Positions 1 through 12,712 are shown, numbered from the stretch's first letter. The stretch is 64,000 nt of DNA from Macrostomum hystrix (GCA_950097015.1 CATNEN010000003.1:14303001-14367000); one strand, 5' to 3'. Notes: a model not told the origin generated them from the letters alone. Translations and numbers: made by a program.

Positions 1-509
1 GTCGACGCGGATGTTGTGGTCTCGCCGGAGACGCTTCTGGGCAAGCTGGACGTTGCTGTCGCTTGTAGCAGCTGCTGCTGACTATGTTCAACGATGAACG
101 AAGCTGAGCCGTCGTGAAATTTGCTGAGTATCGGCGACGACGGCTGATTGCGGTCCAGATAAGTCAGTTCGCTGGAGATCTTCCTGATGGCGGTGCTCGT
201 GCAGCTGGAGCTTCTGCGAATAGCCTGGCCAAACAGCGGACTGCCTGACGGTGTCTCGCTGGCCAAAGTCGAGTCCCGATTCGGCAGCGGATGTCGGTGC
301 CCGCAGTCCGTGGTAGTCGTTGAATTCACCCTGCGGTATAGCCAGTTGTCGACTAGTTTTCTGGAAGCTTTCCGGTAGAAATAGTCTTCGAAGAACTCCG
401 GGTGACCCTCTAGCCAGGCCTCCACGGAACACTCGTCCAGTTTGGCATTCGCCAACGACGATGGCTCCTGCTGATGCACCGAGGTCTTCGGAGACCTGCG
501 ATTCTCCAT
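1..509 (-). CDS. cyclic-nucleotide phosphodiesterase, PDE5/PDE11-like, N-terminal exon (partial)
   Basis: Read on the minus strand from ATG at 509-507, this frame stays open for 169 codons and leaves the window at base 1. An in-frame TGA lies immediately upstream of the ATG (512-510), which fixes the start. Residues about 29-61 contain EAWLEGHPEFFEDYFYRKAS and then LVDNWLYRR. This matches the short conserved block at the N-terminus of PDE5/PDE11-type phosphodiesterases, ahead of the GAF domains. A second block, KISSELTYLDRN (about 109-120), lies in the Ser-rich linker, next to an IRRSSS basophilic-kinase-like site. GAF and catalytic HD domains would be on exons outside the window. Family members hydrolyse cAMP and/or cGMP in the cytosol. 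The subfamily (5, 6 or 11) cannot be decided from this exon. The gene diverges from the RhoGEF gene, with about 21 kb between them. Confidence 0.82.
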   Translation of the reverse strand, partial: MENRRSPKTSVHQQEPSSLANAKLDECSVEAWLEGHPEFFEDYFYRKASRKLVDNWLYRRVNSTTTTDCGHRHPLPNRDSTLASETPSGSPLFGQAIRRSSSCTSTAIRKISSELTYLDRNQPSSPILSKFHDGSASFIVEHSQQQLLQATATSSLPRSVSGETTTSAS

Positions 510-524
510 TCAACTGACGGCTGC

Positions 525-1126
525 TTGATAATCAATTAGAGATGAGGCTTCAGTCACAGACTCTGGATTGATAATCAATTAGAGATGAGGCTTCAGTCAC
601 AGACTCTGGATTGATAATCAATTAGAGATGAGGCTTCAGTCACAGACTCTGGATTGATAATCAATTAGAGATGAGGCTTCAGTCACAGACTCTGGATTGA
701 TAATCAATTAGAGATGAGGCTTCAGTCACAGACTCTGGATTGATAATCAATTAGAGATGAGGCTTCAGTCACAGACTCTGGATTGATAATCAATTAGAGA
801 TGAGGCTTCAGTCACAGACTCTGGATTGATAATCAATTAGAGATGAGGCTTCAGTCACAGACTCTGGATTGATAATCAATTAGAGATGAGGCTTCAGTCA
901 CAGACTCTGGATTGATAATCAATTAGAGATGAGGCTTCAGTCACAGACTCTGGATTGATAATCAATTAGAGATGAGGCTTCAGTCACAGACTCTGGATTG
1001 ATAATCAATTAGAGATGAGGCTTCAGTCACAGACTCTGGATTGATAATCAATTAGAGATGAGGCTTCAGTCACAGACTCTGGATTGATAATCAATTAGAG
1101 ATGAGGCTTCAGTCACAGACTCTGGA
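525..1126. repeat. 43-bp minisatellite, 14 identical copies
   Basis: 602 bp equals exactly 14 x 43 bp, and the copies look identical to one another. Each unit contains the 13-bp palindrome ATTGATAATCAAT. The array begins 16 bp upstream of the phosphodiesterase ATG, so it lies in its 5' UTR, promoter or first intron. Confidence 0.95.
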
Positions 1127-1854
1127 CAGTTGATGCGACCATTTCATTGTGCGCGACCAGACTGCAATAAGATTGAATGAGTTTGTCCTTTTGTTATACT
1201 CATTGTTTGTCGGTTTATTAACGACAGAAGATCGTTGTAAAGATTCCGTTATTAACATTGACATTTTGTGAGCTAAAAAGTGATGTCTACGAGTGATGTC
1301 TCGTATATAGGTGGTTTTTGCCACAAGACAGCCCGACGGAATCGTTGAATATCTATAGACGATGCCGATGTCGGTGCCCGATAAGGTTTTTTTATTCTAA
1401 ATTATCAACGAATATTTAATTAAAGTTTCATTGATTTAAAACTACGAGTAAGTGTACGAGCACATACGAGCACATAAGTGCATGATTTACGAATTGTATA
1501 GTTCTGTTTTATTTATTCTACTCAATCTAAAAATAGTCACTGGAGACCATTAATCAACTACATTTACCGTACTAAATATTCAGCTAAATGATCATTTCTA
1601 AAACACTTTAGGATTTCAGATACAAAATAGAGTTGCTAGGCTATTTTTTGTTTGCTGATTCTCTAAACAAGACAAAACTTTGCTACTTTATAACTGTGAG
1701 ATTTTAGAAACTTCAAGTTAGAATAGAAATACTTATTAATCCAATAAGCTGCCTTTATGTATCGATTGCCTAAGTTGTTCTTAGGTTAGCTATTAGTTGT
1801 CGGCAATTTGTAACAATGACTTTCGCCTAAAACTAGACACGTAAAGGAGAACGA
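1127..1854. other. AT-rich intergenic DNA, nothing recognised
   Basis: No repeat, RNA gene or credible coding exon seen. The short minus-strand ORF that runs out of the neighbouring array has no recognisable protein features. Confidence 0.6.
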
Positions 1855-2060
1855 CAAAAAGAGAGATAAGAGAGAGATAGAGGGAGAGACGGAGAGAGGG
1901 ATGGAGGGAGAGACGGAGAGAGGGATGGAGGGAGAGACGGAGAGAGGGATGAAGGGAGAGACGGAGAGAGGGATGGAGGGAGAGAGGGAGAGACGGAGAG
2001 GGGAAGAGAGGGAGAGACGGAGAGAGGTCTAGAGGTCTAGAGGGAGAAAGTGAGGGAGCG
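1855..2060. repeat. purine-rich minisatellite (about 24 bp, GGGAGAGACGGAGAGA core)
   Basis: Imperfect copies of a GA-rich unit with GGAGAGACGGAGAGAGGGAT as core, about 8 copies, decaying to shorter GA repeats at the right end. Confidence 0.85.
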
Positions 2061-2509
2061 AGGGAGAGGTAGTGCAGTATTTAGAATGTGATCGGGTAGC
2101 AGAGGATAATAGAGATAGGGAAGTATGACAGTGTGGAGATAAACTAGCAAACAAATCATTACAGAGCAGATAAAGGTAACTTTAATGCTCAAAACAGTCA
2201 ACTGATGCCGCGCAAAATCCTAACCAATATCCTTCCGCAACGAAAGACAAAATATTTTTTGACACAAAATATCAGTCCGAAGTCAATCTTATATTGCCAC
2301 CCTTTACATAGTGTCTTTGAGATACCCTATGCTTCTTTTGATGAAATTGAAACTAAATTGTAGCAGAGCTTGAGTCAATGTAAGGGAAAAATTGTATCGT
2401 ATTTCTGTCATGACAATCTTGTTGACTTGTAGATCTTGCAAAGACCAATGCTTTGGGGAGAACCATTATTTACCATTTATGGGAGATAGATTTTTAGTTA
2501 CCATGTCGA
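2061..2509. other. unique intergenic DNA, nothing recognised
   Basis: No tandem repeat and no ORF with protein-like composition on either strand. Confidence 0.5.
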
Positions 2510-5463
2510 CAACATTGTGGGTGTCTGAGGGTTAGTAGCTACAGAAGACATTGTGGGTGTCTGTGGGATAGTAGCTACAGAAGACATTGTGGGTGTCTGT
2601 GGGTTAGTAGCTACAGAAGACATTGTGGGTGTCTGTGGGTTAGTAGCTACAGAGACATTGTGGGTTAGTAGCTACAGAAGACATTGTGGGTGTCTGTGGG
2701 TTAGTAGCTACAGAGACATTGTGGGTTAGTAGCTACAGAAGACATTGTGGGTGTCTATGGGTTAGTAGCTACAGAAGACATTGTGGGTGTCTATGGGTTA
2801 GTAGCTACAGAGACATTGTGGGTTAGTAGCTACAGAGACATTGTGGGTGTCTATGGGTTAGTAGCTACAGAAGACATTGTGGGTGTCTGTGGGTTAGTAG
2901 CTACAGAAGACATTGTGGGTGTCTGTGGGTTAGTAGCTACAGAAGACATTGTGAGTGTCTGTGGGTTAGTAGCTACAGAAGACATTGTGGGTGTCTGTGG
3001 GTTAGTAGCTACAGAGACATTGTGGGTTAGTAGCTACAGAAGACATTGTGGGTTAGTAGCTACAGAAGACATTGTGGGTGTCTGTGGGTTAGTAGCTACA
3101 GAGACATTGTGGGTGTCTGTGGGTTAGTAGCTACAGAGACATTGTGGGTGTCTGTGGGTTAGTAGCTACAGAAGACATTGTGAGTGTCTGTGGGTTAGTA
3201 GCTACAGAAGACATTGTGGGTGTCTGTGGGTTAGTAGCTACAGAAGACATTGTGGGTGTCTGTGGGTTAGTAGCTACAGAAGACATTGTGGGTGTCTGTG
3301 GGTTAGTAGCTACAGAGACATTGTGGGTTAGTAGCTACAGAAGACATTGTGGGTGTCTGTGGGTTAGTAGCTACAGAAGACATTGTGGGTGTCTGTGGGT
3401 TAGTAGCTACAGAAGACATTGTGGGTGTCTGTGGGTTAGTAGCTACAGAAGACATTGTGAGTGTCTGTGGGTTAGTAGCTACAGAAGACATTGTGGGTGT
3501 CTGTGGGTTAGTAGCTACAGAAGACATTGTGAGTGTCTGTGGGTTAGTAGCTACAGAAGACATTGTGGGTGTCTGTGGGTTAGTAGCTACAGAAGACATT
3601 GTGAGTGTCTGTGGGTTAGTAGCTACAGAAGACATTGTGGGTGTCTGTGGGTTAGTAGCTACAGAAGACATTGTGGGTGTCTGTGGGTTAGTAGCTACAG
3701 AGACATTGTGGGTTAGTAGCTACAGAAGACATTGTGGGTGTCTGTGGGTTAGTAGCTACAGAAGACATTGTGGGTGTCTGTGGGTTAGTAGCTACAGAAG
3801 ACATTGTGGGTGTCTGTGGGTTAGTAGCTACAGAGACATTGTGGGTTAGTAGCTACAGAAGACATTGTGGGTGTCTGTGGGTTAGTAGCTACAGAAGACA
3901 TTGTGGGTGTCTGTGGGTTAGTAGCTACAGAAGACATTGTGAGTGTCTGTGGGTTAGTAGCTACAGAGACATTGTGGGTTAGTAGCTACAGAAGACATTG
4001 TGGGTTAGTAGCTACAGAAGACATTGTGGGTGTCTGTGGGTTAGTAGCTACAGAGACATTGTGGGTGTCTGTGGGTTAGTAGCTACAGAGACATTGTGGG
4101 TGTCTGTGGGTTAGTAGCTACAGAAGACATTGTGAGTGTCTGTGGGTTAGTAGCTACAGAAGACATTGTGGGTGTCTGTGGGTTAGTAGCTACAGAAGAC
4201 ATTGTGGGTGTCTGTGGGTTAGTAGCTACAGAAGACATTGTGGGTGTCTGTGGGTTAGTAGCTACAGAGACATTGTGGGTTAGTAGCTACAGAAGACATT
4301 GTGGGTGTCTGTGGGTTAGTAGCTACAGAAGACATTGTGGGTGTCTGTGGGTTAGTAGCTACAGAAGACATTGTGAGTGTCTGTGGGTTAGTAGCTACAG
4401 AAGACATTGTGGGTGTCTGTGGGTTAGTAGCTACAGAAGACATTGTGGGTGTCTGTGGGTTAGTAGCTACAGAAGACATTGTGGGTGTCTGTGGGTTAGT
4501 AGCTACAGAAGACATTGTGAGTGTCTGTGGGTTAGTAGCTACAGAAGACATTGTGGGTGTCTGTGGGTTAGTAGCTACAGAAGACATTGTGGGTGTCTGT
4601 GGGTTAGTAGCTACAGAGACATTGTGGGTTAGTAGCTACAGAAGACATTGTGGGTGTCTGTGGGTTAGTAGCTACAGAAGACATTGTGAGTGTCTGTGGG
4701 TTAGTAGCTACAGAGACATTGTGGGTTAGTAGCTACAGAAGACATTGTGGGTGTCTGTGGGTTAGTAGCTACAGAAGACATTGTGGGTGTCTGTGGGTGT
4801 CTGTGGGTTAGTAGCTACAGAAGACATTGTGAGTGTCTGTGGGTTAGTAGCTACAGAGACATTGTGGGTTAGTAGCTACAGAAGACATTGTGGGTGTCTG
4901 TGGGTTAGTAGCTACAGAAGACATTGTGGGTGTCTGTGGGTTAGTAGCTACAGAAGACATTGTGAGTGTCTGTGGGTTTGTAGCTACAGAAGACATTGTG
5001 GGTGTCTGTGGGTTAGTAGCTACAGAGACATTGTGGGTTAGTAGCTACAGAAGACATTGTGGGTGTCTGTGGGTTAGTAGCTACAGAAGACATTGTGAGT
5101 GTCTGTGGGGTAGTAGCTACAGAAGACATTGTGGGTGTCTGTGGGTTAGTAGCTACAGAAGACATTGTGAGTGTCTGTGGGTTAGTAGCTACAGAAGACA
5201 TTGTGAGTGTCTGTAGGTTAGTAGCTACAGAAGACATTGTGGGTGTCTGTGGGTTAGTAGCTACAGAAGACATTGTGTGTGTCTGTGGGTTAGTAGCTAC
5301 AGAAGACATTGTGGGTGTCTGTAGGTTAGTAGCTACAGAAGACATTGTGGGTGTCTGTAGGTTAGTAGCTACAGAAGACATTGTGAGTGTCTGTGGGTTA
5401 GTAGCTACAGAAGAAATTGTGAGTGTCTGTGGGTTAGTACCTACAGAAGACATTGTAAATGTC
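2510..5463. repeat. 36-bp minisatellite with 25-bp short variants and a 952-bp higher-order repeat
   Basis: About 2.95 kb of a 36-bp unit containing TTAGTAGCTACAGAAGACAT, mixed with shorter units of about 25 bp that lack one A and the GGGTGTCTGT part. The order of long and short units between about 3.1 and 3.8 kb recurs at about 4.05-4.75 kb with a constant offset of 952 bp. The unit is a multiple of three without stops in several frames, which creates long false ORFs of the type GLVATEDIVGVC. Confidence 0.95.
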
Positions 5464-6173
5464 TATTGACAGGTAAACGTTATCTACAATAATCCTATTC
5501 AGAGTTGGTATTCCATTCAGAAAAGGTCATTGAGTCTTATCTGCTCAAGCAGCAATGACCCAGTTAAGTAGTTCCTAAATAATACTGGCGACACTTCCTC
5601 AACTATCGTCCTCTCCCTCTCTTCCTCTTTCCCTTCTAATCCCCTGACCACCCGTTCACTTCGAGATGGGGCGAAAAGATCGGTTGCATTATAAGGCCTA
5701 ATCCCACTGAACCTATCCCCCGGCGGAGATGAGGAAATTGTGAATCGCGTTGGCAATCGATGGTGCCAACCCCATGAAGCCATGCTTAACCAGCTGTATC
5801 AGAATAACTTGCCAGGACTATTAGTATGTGAACGAGTGTTGGACCAACCCATAGGATTATGAATTTTTTGTATAATATTTTCCCATACTTTTTCCCCGAC
5901 TCATTGGGATCGATTTCTATATTTGTTTAGTGCATTCTCTTTCACTCTCTCGCAATATATACTCGTAGGTCCTATATATATATGTATACTCTACATGTTG
6001 TGAGGTAAAAGAAAAGTATATATATTTGGGTGCATTCAAAAGTGCAACAGTAGACGTCTTAAGGTGTCTTTCGGGTAGGAACAGAAGAAGCCGTAAGGGA
6101 AGACTGTTTAATGGTGTCTTATGGCTCCAATAAGACAGTGTGAGAAGGGCAGTGTGAGGGAAAATCAGCACTA
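5464..6173. other. intergenic DNA, no gene recognised
   Basis: Mixed-composition sequence. An 88-codon minus-strand ORF (5517-5783) has no recognisable domain. A string at about 6143-6161 (GAAGGGCAGTGTGAGGGA) recurs at about 7453-7471, so a dispersed repeat is present. Degenerate GGTGTCT strings lead into the next array. Confidence 0.5.
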
Positions 6174-6968
6174 GGGTCGATGATTTTAGGGTGTCTATGG
6201 CATTATGGTAGATGATTTCAGGGTGTCTATGGCATTAGGGTAGATGATTTCAGGGTGTCTATGGCATTATGGTAGATGATTTCAGGGTGTCTATGGCATT
6301 ATGGTAGATGATTTCAGCGTGTCTATGGCATTAGAGTAGATGATTATGGTAGATGATTTCAGCGTGTCTATGGCATTAGGGTAGATGATTTCAGGGTGTC
6401 TATGGCATTATGGTAGATGATTTCAGGGTGTCTATGGCATTATGGTAGATGATTTCAGCGTGTCTATGGCATTAGAGTAGATGATTATGGTAGATGATTT
6501 CAGCGTGTCTATGGCATTAGAGTAGATGATTATGGTAGATGATTTCAGCGTGTCTATGGCATTAGGGTAGATTATTTCAGGGTGTCTATGGCATTAGAGT
6601 AGATGATTTCAGGGTGTCTATGGCACTAGGGTCGATGATTTTAGGGTGTCTATGGTATTATGGTAGATGATTTCAGGGTGTCTATGGCACTAGGGTCGAT
6701 GATTTTAGGGTGTCTATGGCATTAGGGTAGATGATTTCAGGGTGTCTATGGCATTAGGGTAGATGATTTCAGGGTGTCTATGGCATTAGGGTAGATGATT
6801 TCAGGGTGTCTATGGCATTAGGGTAGATGATTTCAGGGTGTCTATGGCATTAGGGTAGATGATTTCAGGGTGTCTATGGCATTAGGGTAGATGATTTCAG
6901 GGTGTCTATGGCATTAGGGTAGATGATTTCAGGGTGTCTATGGCATTAGGGTAGATGATTTCAGGGTT
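6174..6968. repeat. 32-bp minisatellite
   Basis: About 25 copies of a 32-bp unit containing GATTTCAGGGTGTCTATGGC. Variants differ at GGG/TGG/GAG, and several copies carry an extra or truncated TAGATGATTATGG segment. The right half is very homogeneous. Confidence 0.93.
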
Positions 6969-8082
6969 TCGATCCGATAGGGGGTACGATTTTGTTAGGT
7001 GTCTATAGTTTTGGGGTAAGACTAAGGGTGTCTATGGTCGTTGGAGACTATAGGGTGTTTAAAGCTTTGATGTTTTGTGATTGTATTTCGTCTATGGCTT
7101 TGAGATAGGTAACTGTAGATGTCTATGGCTTTCGGGTGTGTGATAGTTAGGGTTTCCATTGATAAAATAGAAATGGTATTGCAGTACTCACTTTTTGATT
7201 ACTTGTGAAGCTTATTAAAATTCGCTCGTGATCTTTCAATACTGGCTTATACAATGCGGGTGCAGGTGCCACTGCGTTATGGGGAATTTGTTCGGGAATT
7301 CCTTTATATGCTGTCTTTTTAGGGACACAGAGAGAGAGGAATGGGGAGGTTTGAGGAGGAGGTGGGTAAACGGGGGAAGATTCCCCCCCCCCCGAGCGTT
7401 GGATATGCTACTAGGGGCAGGCATGAGTGAGTGTGGGAGAGGGTTGGGTGGAGAAGGGCAGTGTGAGGGATAATATATAGACTTGTTCGGTGCAGCCATT
7501 GCATATAAGGCTTCTATTTTCCCGTCTCTACCTCTCCCTCCTTCATTTCCCGTTATACGACCACCTCGACCCCAAAAAACCTCCAAAAACACACCGACAT
7601 GGAAAAAGAGAGAGAGAGAGATTAAAAATGCAAAGGGAAAGAGGGAGTGACACGCCCGTTAGTAGCAACCTCACAACAGTACGAATTTGGCCCTTGGGGG
7701 GAGGGGTTTGGACAGCTCGCCTTGGCAACCGATAGCCAATAGGTTAGATCGCATTCGGAGGCTGTTGATGGAGATAGATGATGGAGAGTTTCCACGATCC
7801 CACATCATGAATACAGATGCCTCCGTTTAAGGATTAATTAGTGAGTGGCACTCTGCAAAGGCATTTGTCTATTCTTGAGTTGCTATGCGCATTCTCTCTC
7901 CAATAAAGTATGGCCTGCGTGCCTTTTTGACACGCGGCATAGACGTGTAGACCACTTGGTCTCAGCTTCATTGTTCTCTGGAGATCGAGTCTAGCTAGAC
8001 CGCTGCTTTGAACTGCTTGGCCAGTTTGAATTCCGGGAAATTCCAGTTGAGGGTCGCAGAATAACAGAGCATTTCAAGCGCT
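6969..8082. other. intergenic DNA with purine-rich stretches and a poly-C run
   Basis: Contains a C13 run near 7382-7394, GA-rich low complexity at 7320-7460 and 7605-7650, and decayed copies of the preceding unit at 6970-7130. ORFs on both strands here are low-complexity (Pro/Ser/Arg) and are not credible as genes. Confidence 0.5.
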
Positions 8083-8612
8083 AAAACAATGAGACAGGAG
8101 AAAGATAAGACACGAGAGGGATAAGACACGGGAGAGATAAGACACGGGGGAGATGAGACATGATAGAGATGAGACATGATAGAGATGAGACACGGGAGAG
8201 AAGAGACACAGGAGAGATGAGACAGGGAGAGATGAGACAGCGGAGAGATGAGACAGGGAAGAGATGAGACAAGGGAGAGATGAGACAGGGGATAGATGAG
8301 ACACGGGAGAGATGAGACACGGGAGAGATGAGACAGGGGAGAGATGAGACAGGGAAGAGATAAAACAGCCGAAAGATATGACATGGGCAAGATGAGACAT
8401 GAGAGAGATGAGACAGGGGAGAGAAGAGACGGGAGAGAAGAGACAGGGGAGAGATGAGACAGGGGAGAGAAGAGACGGGAGAGAAGAGACAGGGGAGAGA
8501 TGGGACAGGGGAGAGAAGGGACAGGGGAGAGATGAGACAGGGGAGAGATGAGACAGGGGAGAGATGAGACACGGGAGAGATGAGACACGGGAGAGATGAG
8601 ACACGGGAGAGA
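8083..8612. repeat. 16-bp minisatellite (GAGACACGGGAGAGAT)
   Basis: About 33 copies of a 16-17 bp purine-rich unit, in GACAGGGGAGAGAT and GACACGGGAGAGAT versions. The same unit occurs inside the MITE at 24.24-24.49 kb. Confidence 0.93.
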
Positions 8613-8841
8613 TGATACATTGGGCCTGAGTGTTTGAGGCCGGAAGAGAATCGGTAAATAAAAGTAAGGCCTTTCGAACAATTCTGAATTATCCCTACCT
8701 CCCCAGGTGTGATAAAAATAGTCAAGCTGTTTTTGTTTTACTCAGGTGTGCTAAAATGACTATATCAGAAAATATTTGCTGCTTTTTCGGCATTTTAGGA
8801 GCTTCACAAAAGCCAAGATTTTTTTTGGAGACACAATCCTG

Positions 8842-9322
8842 TCTTTAAGGTGGATAATCCTGTCTTCGAGGTGGATAATCCTGACTTTGAGGTGGACAAT
8901 CCTGACTTTGAGGTGGATAATCCTGACTTTGAGGTGGATAATCCTGACTTTGAGGTGGATAATCCTGTCTTTGAGGTGGACAATCCTGACTTTGAGGTGG
9001 ATAATCCTGTCTTTGAGGTGGATAATCCTGTCTTTGAGGTGGACAATCCTGACTTTGAGGTGGACAATCCTAACTTTGAGGTGGACAATCCTGACTTTGA
9101 GGTGGATAATCCTGCATTTGAGGTGGACAATCCTGACTTTGAGGTGGATAATCCTGTCTTTCAGGTGGATAATCCTGACTTTGAGGTGGATAATCCTGTC
9201 TTTGAGGTGGATAATCCTGTCTTTGAGGTGGATGATCCTGACTTTGAGGTGGACAATCCTGCCTTTGAGTTGACAATCCTGTCTTTGAGGTGGATAATCC
9301 TGTCTTTGAGGTGGACAATCGT
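8842..9322. repeat. 21-bp minisatellite (7-codon unit)
   Basis: About 23 copies of a 21-bp unit containing GTGGATAATCCTGACTTTGA. The period is divisible by three and the unit lacks stops in several frames, giving false ORFs that read VDNPDFE or STSKSGL repeats. The right edge is followed by unique AT-rich DNA. Confidence 0.93.
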
Positions 9323-9805
9323 GTCTATTAGTCTATCTGTCTTTAAACTGCCTAACTTTATAAATTCCCTATTGAGTATTGGGATCATTGAATTGTTAAA
9401 AACGAATAATATAATATTAAGAACGGATAAACACTTTTAAATAAACACGAAATACAGACCTGTTTTACTTTTCAGATTGGTTATGTTTGGCTGTTAGAAC
9501 AACACAATACAGAATTTCAGCGTACCAAAAACAAAATAGTTATAAGTGTAGCAATTTTTATTGCGCAGTTTTAACTAAATCTTTCATTCTTAATTCTCAG
9601 GAAAAGCGATAGACACAGAGAGAGTTAGGGAGAGAGAAAAACACTGACTGCATGAATTATAAATAAATTCGGTCTCTTCTGCTAAATTTGACAGTACATT
9701 AAAGTGCAAGAGTTTGAGAGCGAGCGAATGAGTAAACAGAGGAGCCACAGTACATACAAGCCCTCTCTGTGGCTTTGCTAACAATGTTTTTGCCTGGTTC
9801 GCCTA

Positions 9806-9880
9806 AGGCCTCTGGGGTGTGGCCCAATAGTGGGTATCAGGATTAGCTGCGGGCGGAGGGAAGAGATTGGGGTGGGTGTT
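9806..9880 (+). mobile_element. SINE 3'-region fragment
   Basis: GGTATCAGGATTAGCTG followed by a G-rich stretch resembles GGTACCAGGATTAGCTGG and its G-rich continuation in the more complete SINE at 57.9-58.2 kb. No tRNA-like head is visible here. Confidence 0.4.
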
Positions 9881-9942
9881 AAGAGCGAATGTGGTCTTCT
9901 TTGGCCTATGGCTGGCTGTGAAAGCTAAGCCGGGATATTTGG

Positions 9943-11645
9943 GAATTGGGATCATTGGGAATAGGGATCATTGGGAATAGGGATCATTGGGAATAGGGAT
10001 CATTGGGAATAGGGATCATTGGGAATAGGGATCATTGGGAATAGGGATCATTGGGAATAGGGATCATTGGGAATAGGGATCATTAATAATAGGGATCATC
10101 AAGAATAGGGATCATCAAGAATAGGGATCATTGGGAATAGGGATCATTGGGAATAGGGATCATTGGGAATAGGGATCATTAATAATAGGGATCATCAAGA
10201 ATAGGGATCATCAAGAATAGGGATCATTGGGAATAGGGATCATTGGGAATAGGGATCATTGGGAATAGGGATCATTGGGAATAGGGATCATTGGGAATAG
10301 GAATCATTAATAATAGGGATCATCAAGAATACGGATCATTGGGAATAGGGATCATTGGGAATAGGGATCATTGGGAATTGGGATCATTGGGAATAGGGAT
10401 CATTGGGAATAGGGATCATTGGGAATAGGGATCATTGGGAATAGGGATCATTGGGAATATGGATCATTCAGAACTGGGATCATTGGGAATTGGGATCATT
10501 GGGAATAGGGATCATTGGGAATAGGGATCATTGGGAATAGGGATCATTGGGAATAGGGATCATTGGGAATAGGGATCATTGGGAATAGGGATCATTGGGA
10601 ATAGGGATCATTGGGAATAGGGATCATTGGGAATAGGGATCATTGGGAATAGGGATCATTGGGAATATGGATCATACAGAACTGGGATCATTGGGAATCG
10701 GGATCATTGGGAATATGGATCATTCAGAACTGGGATTATTGGGAATTGGGATCATTGGAATTGGAATCATTGGGAATTGGAATCATTGGGAATAGGGATC
10801 ATTGGGAATATGGATCATTGGGAATCGGGATCATTAACAATAGGGATCATTGGGAATAGGGATCATTGGGAATAGGGATCATTGGGAATAGGGATCATTG
10901 GGAATAGGGATCATTGGGAATAGGGATCATTGGGAATAGGGATCATTGGGAATAGGGATCATTGGGAATAGGGATCATTGGGAATAGGGATCATTGGGAA
11001 TAGGGATCATTGGGAATAGGGATCATTGGGAATAGGGATCATTGGGAATATGGATCATACAGAACTGGGATCATTGGGAATCGGGATCATTGGGAATATG
11101 GATCATTCAGAACTGGGATCATTGGGAATTGGGATCATTGGGAATTGGAATCATTGGGAATTGGGATCATTGGGAATTGGGATCATTGGGAATTGGGATC
11201 ATTGGGAATAGGGATCATTGGGAATAGGGATCGTTGGGAATAGGGATCATTGGGAATAGGAATCATTAAGAATAGGGATCATTGCGAATTGGGATCACTG
11301 GAATTGGAATCATTAGGAATTGGGATCATTGGGAATTGGGATCATTGGGAATGGGATCATTGGGAATTGGGATCATTGGGAATTGGGATCATTATGATTT
11401 ATGATCATTGGGAATTGGGATCATTGTGATTTAGGATCATTGGGAATTGGGATCATTATAATTTAGGATCATCGGGATTTGGGATAATTGTAAATTGGGA
11501 TCATTGAGAATGGAGATCATTGGGAGCTGGGATCATTGGGAATTGGGATTATTGGGAATTGGGATCTTTGGGAATTGGGATCGTTGGTGATTGGGATCAT
11601 TGGTGATTGGGATCATTGGGAATTGGGATCATTGGGAATTGGAAC
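9943..11645. repeat. 16-bp minisatellite (AATAGGGATCATTGGG)
   Basis: About 105 copies over 1.7 kb. The left two thirds are nearly homogeneous AATAGGGATCATTGGG and the right end is the AATTGGGATCATTGGG version. A characteristic run of variant units (ATGGATCATACAGAACTGGG and neighbours) at about 10.63-10.75 kb recurs at about 11.01-11.13 kb, so a block of about 383 bp was duplicated as one piece. Confidence 0.95.
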
Positions 11646-11984
11646 AACTTTTTATGATTTACAATCGGGCTGAGGTATGAATCATGATTAGAAATGATGC
11701 ACTTTAGCTTACCTTTGCATGATAAGTTTCGTACTAAGAATTCAAGTCTTTGATTAAAGCAAATCACGTTCACTCTCAAATTCCCGACGAGCAACGGCTG
11801 ACAGATCTAAAGATTCCTTGATCAAAGAAATGTTATTTTTAGTTTTAAGGACACGCGTTTTCGACTGGTAGTACTGATCTCAAGTGAAGTTCCCTGCTTG
11901 TCTTCTCTCATTCTCTTTGCTTTATCTCTCCCTCAACAGACAGTAGGGTACACATCACTCTCTTCTCGCGTCTCTCTTTTTCTC
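11646..11984. other. unique intergenic DNA, nothing recognised
   Basis: AT-rich, with no coding or RNA features seen. Confidence 0.5.
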
Positions 11985-12712
11985 TATCTACCCTTCTCTC
12001 TCTACCCCACTCTCTACCCCACTCTCTACCCTTCTCTCAAGCCCACTCTCTACCCCTCTCTTAAGTCCACTCTCTACCCCTCTCTCTACCCCACTCTCTA
12101 CCCCTCTCTCTACCCCACTCTCTACCACACTCTCTACCACTCTCTCTACCCTTCTCTCTACCCCACTCTCTACCCCTCTCTCTACCCCTCTCTCTACCAC
12201 TCTCTACCACTCTCTCTACCCTTCTCTCTACCCCACTCTCTACCCCTCTCTCTACCCCTCTCTCTACCCCACTCTCTACCCTACTCTCTACCCTTCTCTC
12301 TAACCCAATCTCTACCCCCTCACTCTCTACCACTCTCTCTACCTCTCTCTCTACCCTTTTCTCTACCCCATTCTCTACCCCACTCTCTACCACTCTCTAC
12401 CCCACTCTCTACCACTCTCTACCACTCTCTACCCCACTCTCTAACCCACTCTCTACCCCACTCTCTACCCCACTCTCTACCCCACTCTCTACCACTCTCT
12501 CTACCCTTCTCTCTAACCCACTCTCTACCCCACTCTCTACCCCACTCTCTACCTCTCTCTCTACCCTACTCTCTACCCTACTCTCTACCCTACTCTCTAC
12601 CCTATTCTCTACCCTTCTCTCTAACCCACTCTCTACCCCACTCTCTACCCCACTTTCTACCTCTCTCTTCCCAAATCTATCTACCCCACTCTGTCTACCT
12701 AACTATATCTAC
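11985..12712. repeat. 12-bp pyrimidine-rich minisatellite (CTCTCTACCCCA)
   Basis: About 60 imperfect copies. The strand is almost entirely C, T and A, a strong purine/pyrimidine asymmetry. ORFs through it on both strands encode only PHSL or VESG repeats. Confidence 0.92.

Noticed and set aside
2510-5463. interstitial telomeric repeat
   Set aside because: GGGTTAG appears once per unit but only as part of a longer 36-bp unit; no TTAGGG runs.
5517-5783. 88-codon minus-strand ORF
   Set aside because: No domain, splice support or neighbouring exon found; could be chance.
8850-9440. VDNPDFE repeat ORF as a possible repetitive structural protein
   Set aside because: Several other frames on both strands are equally open and the units also vary at first and second codon positions.
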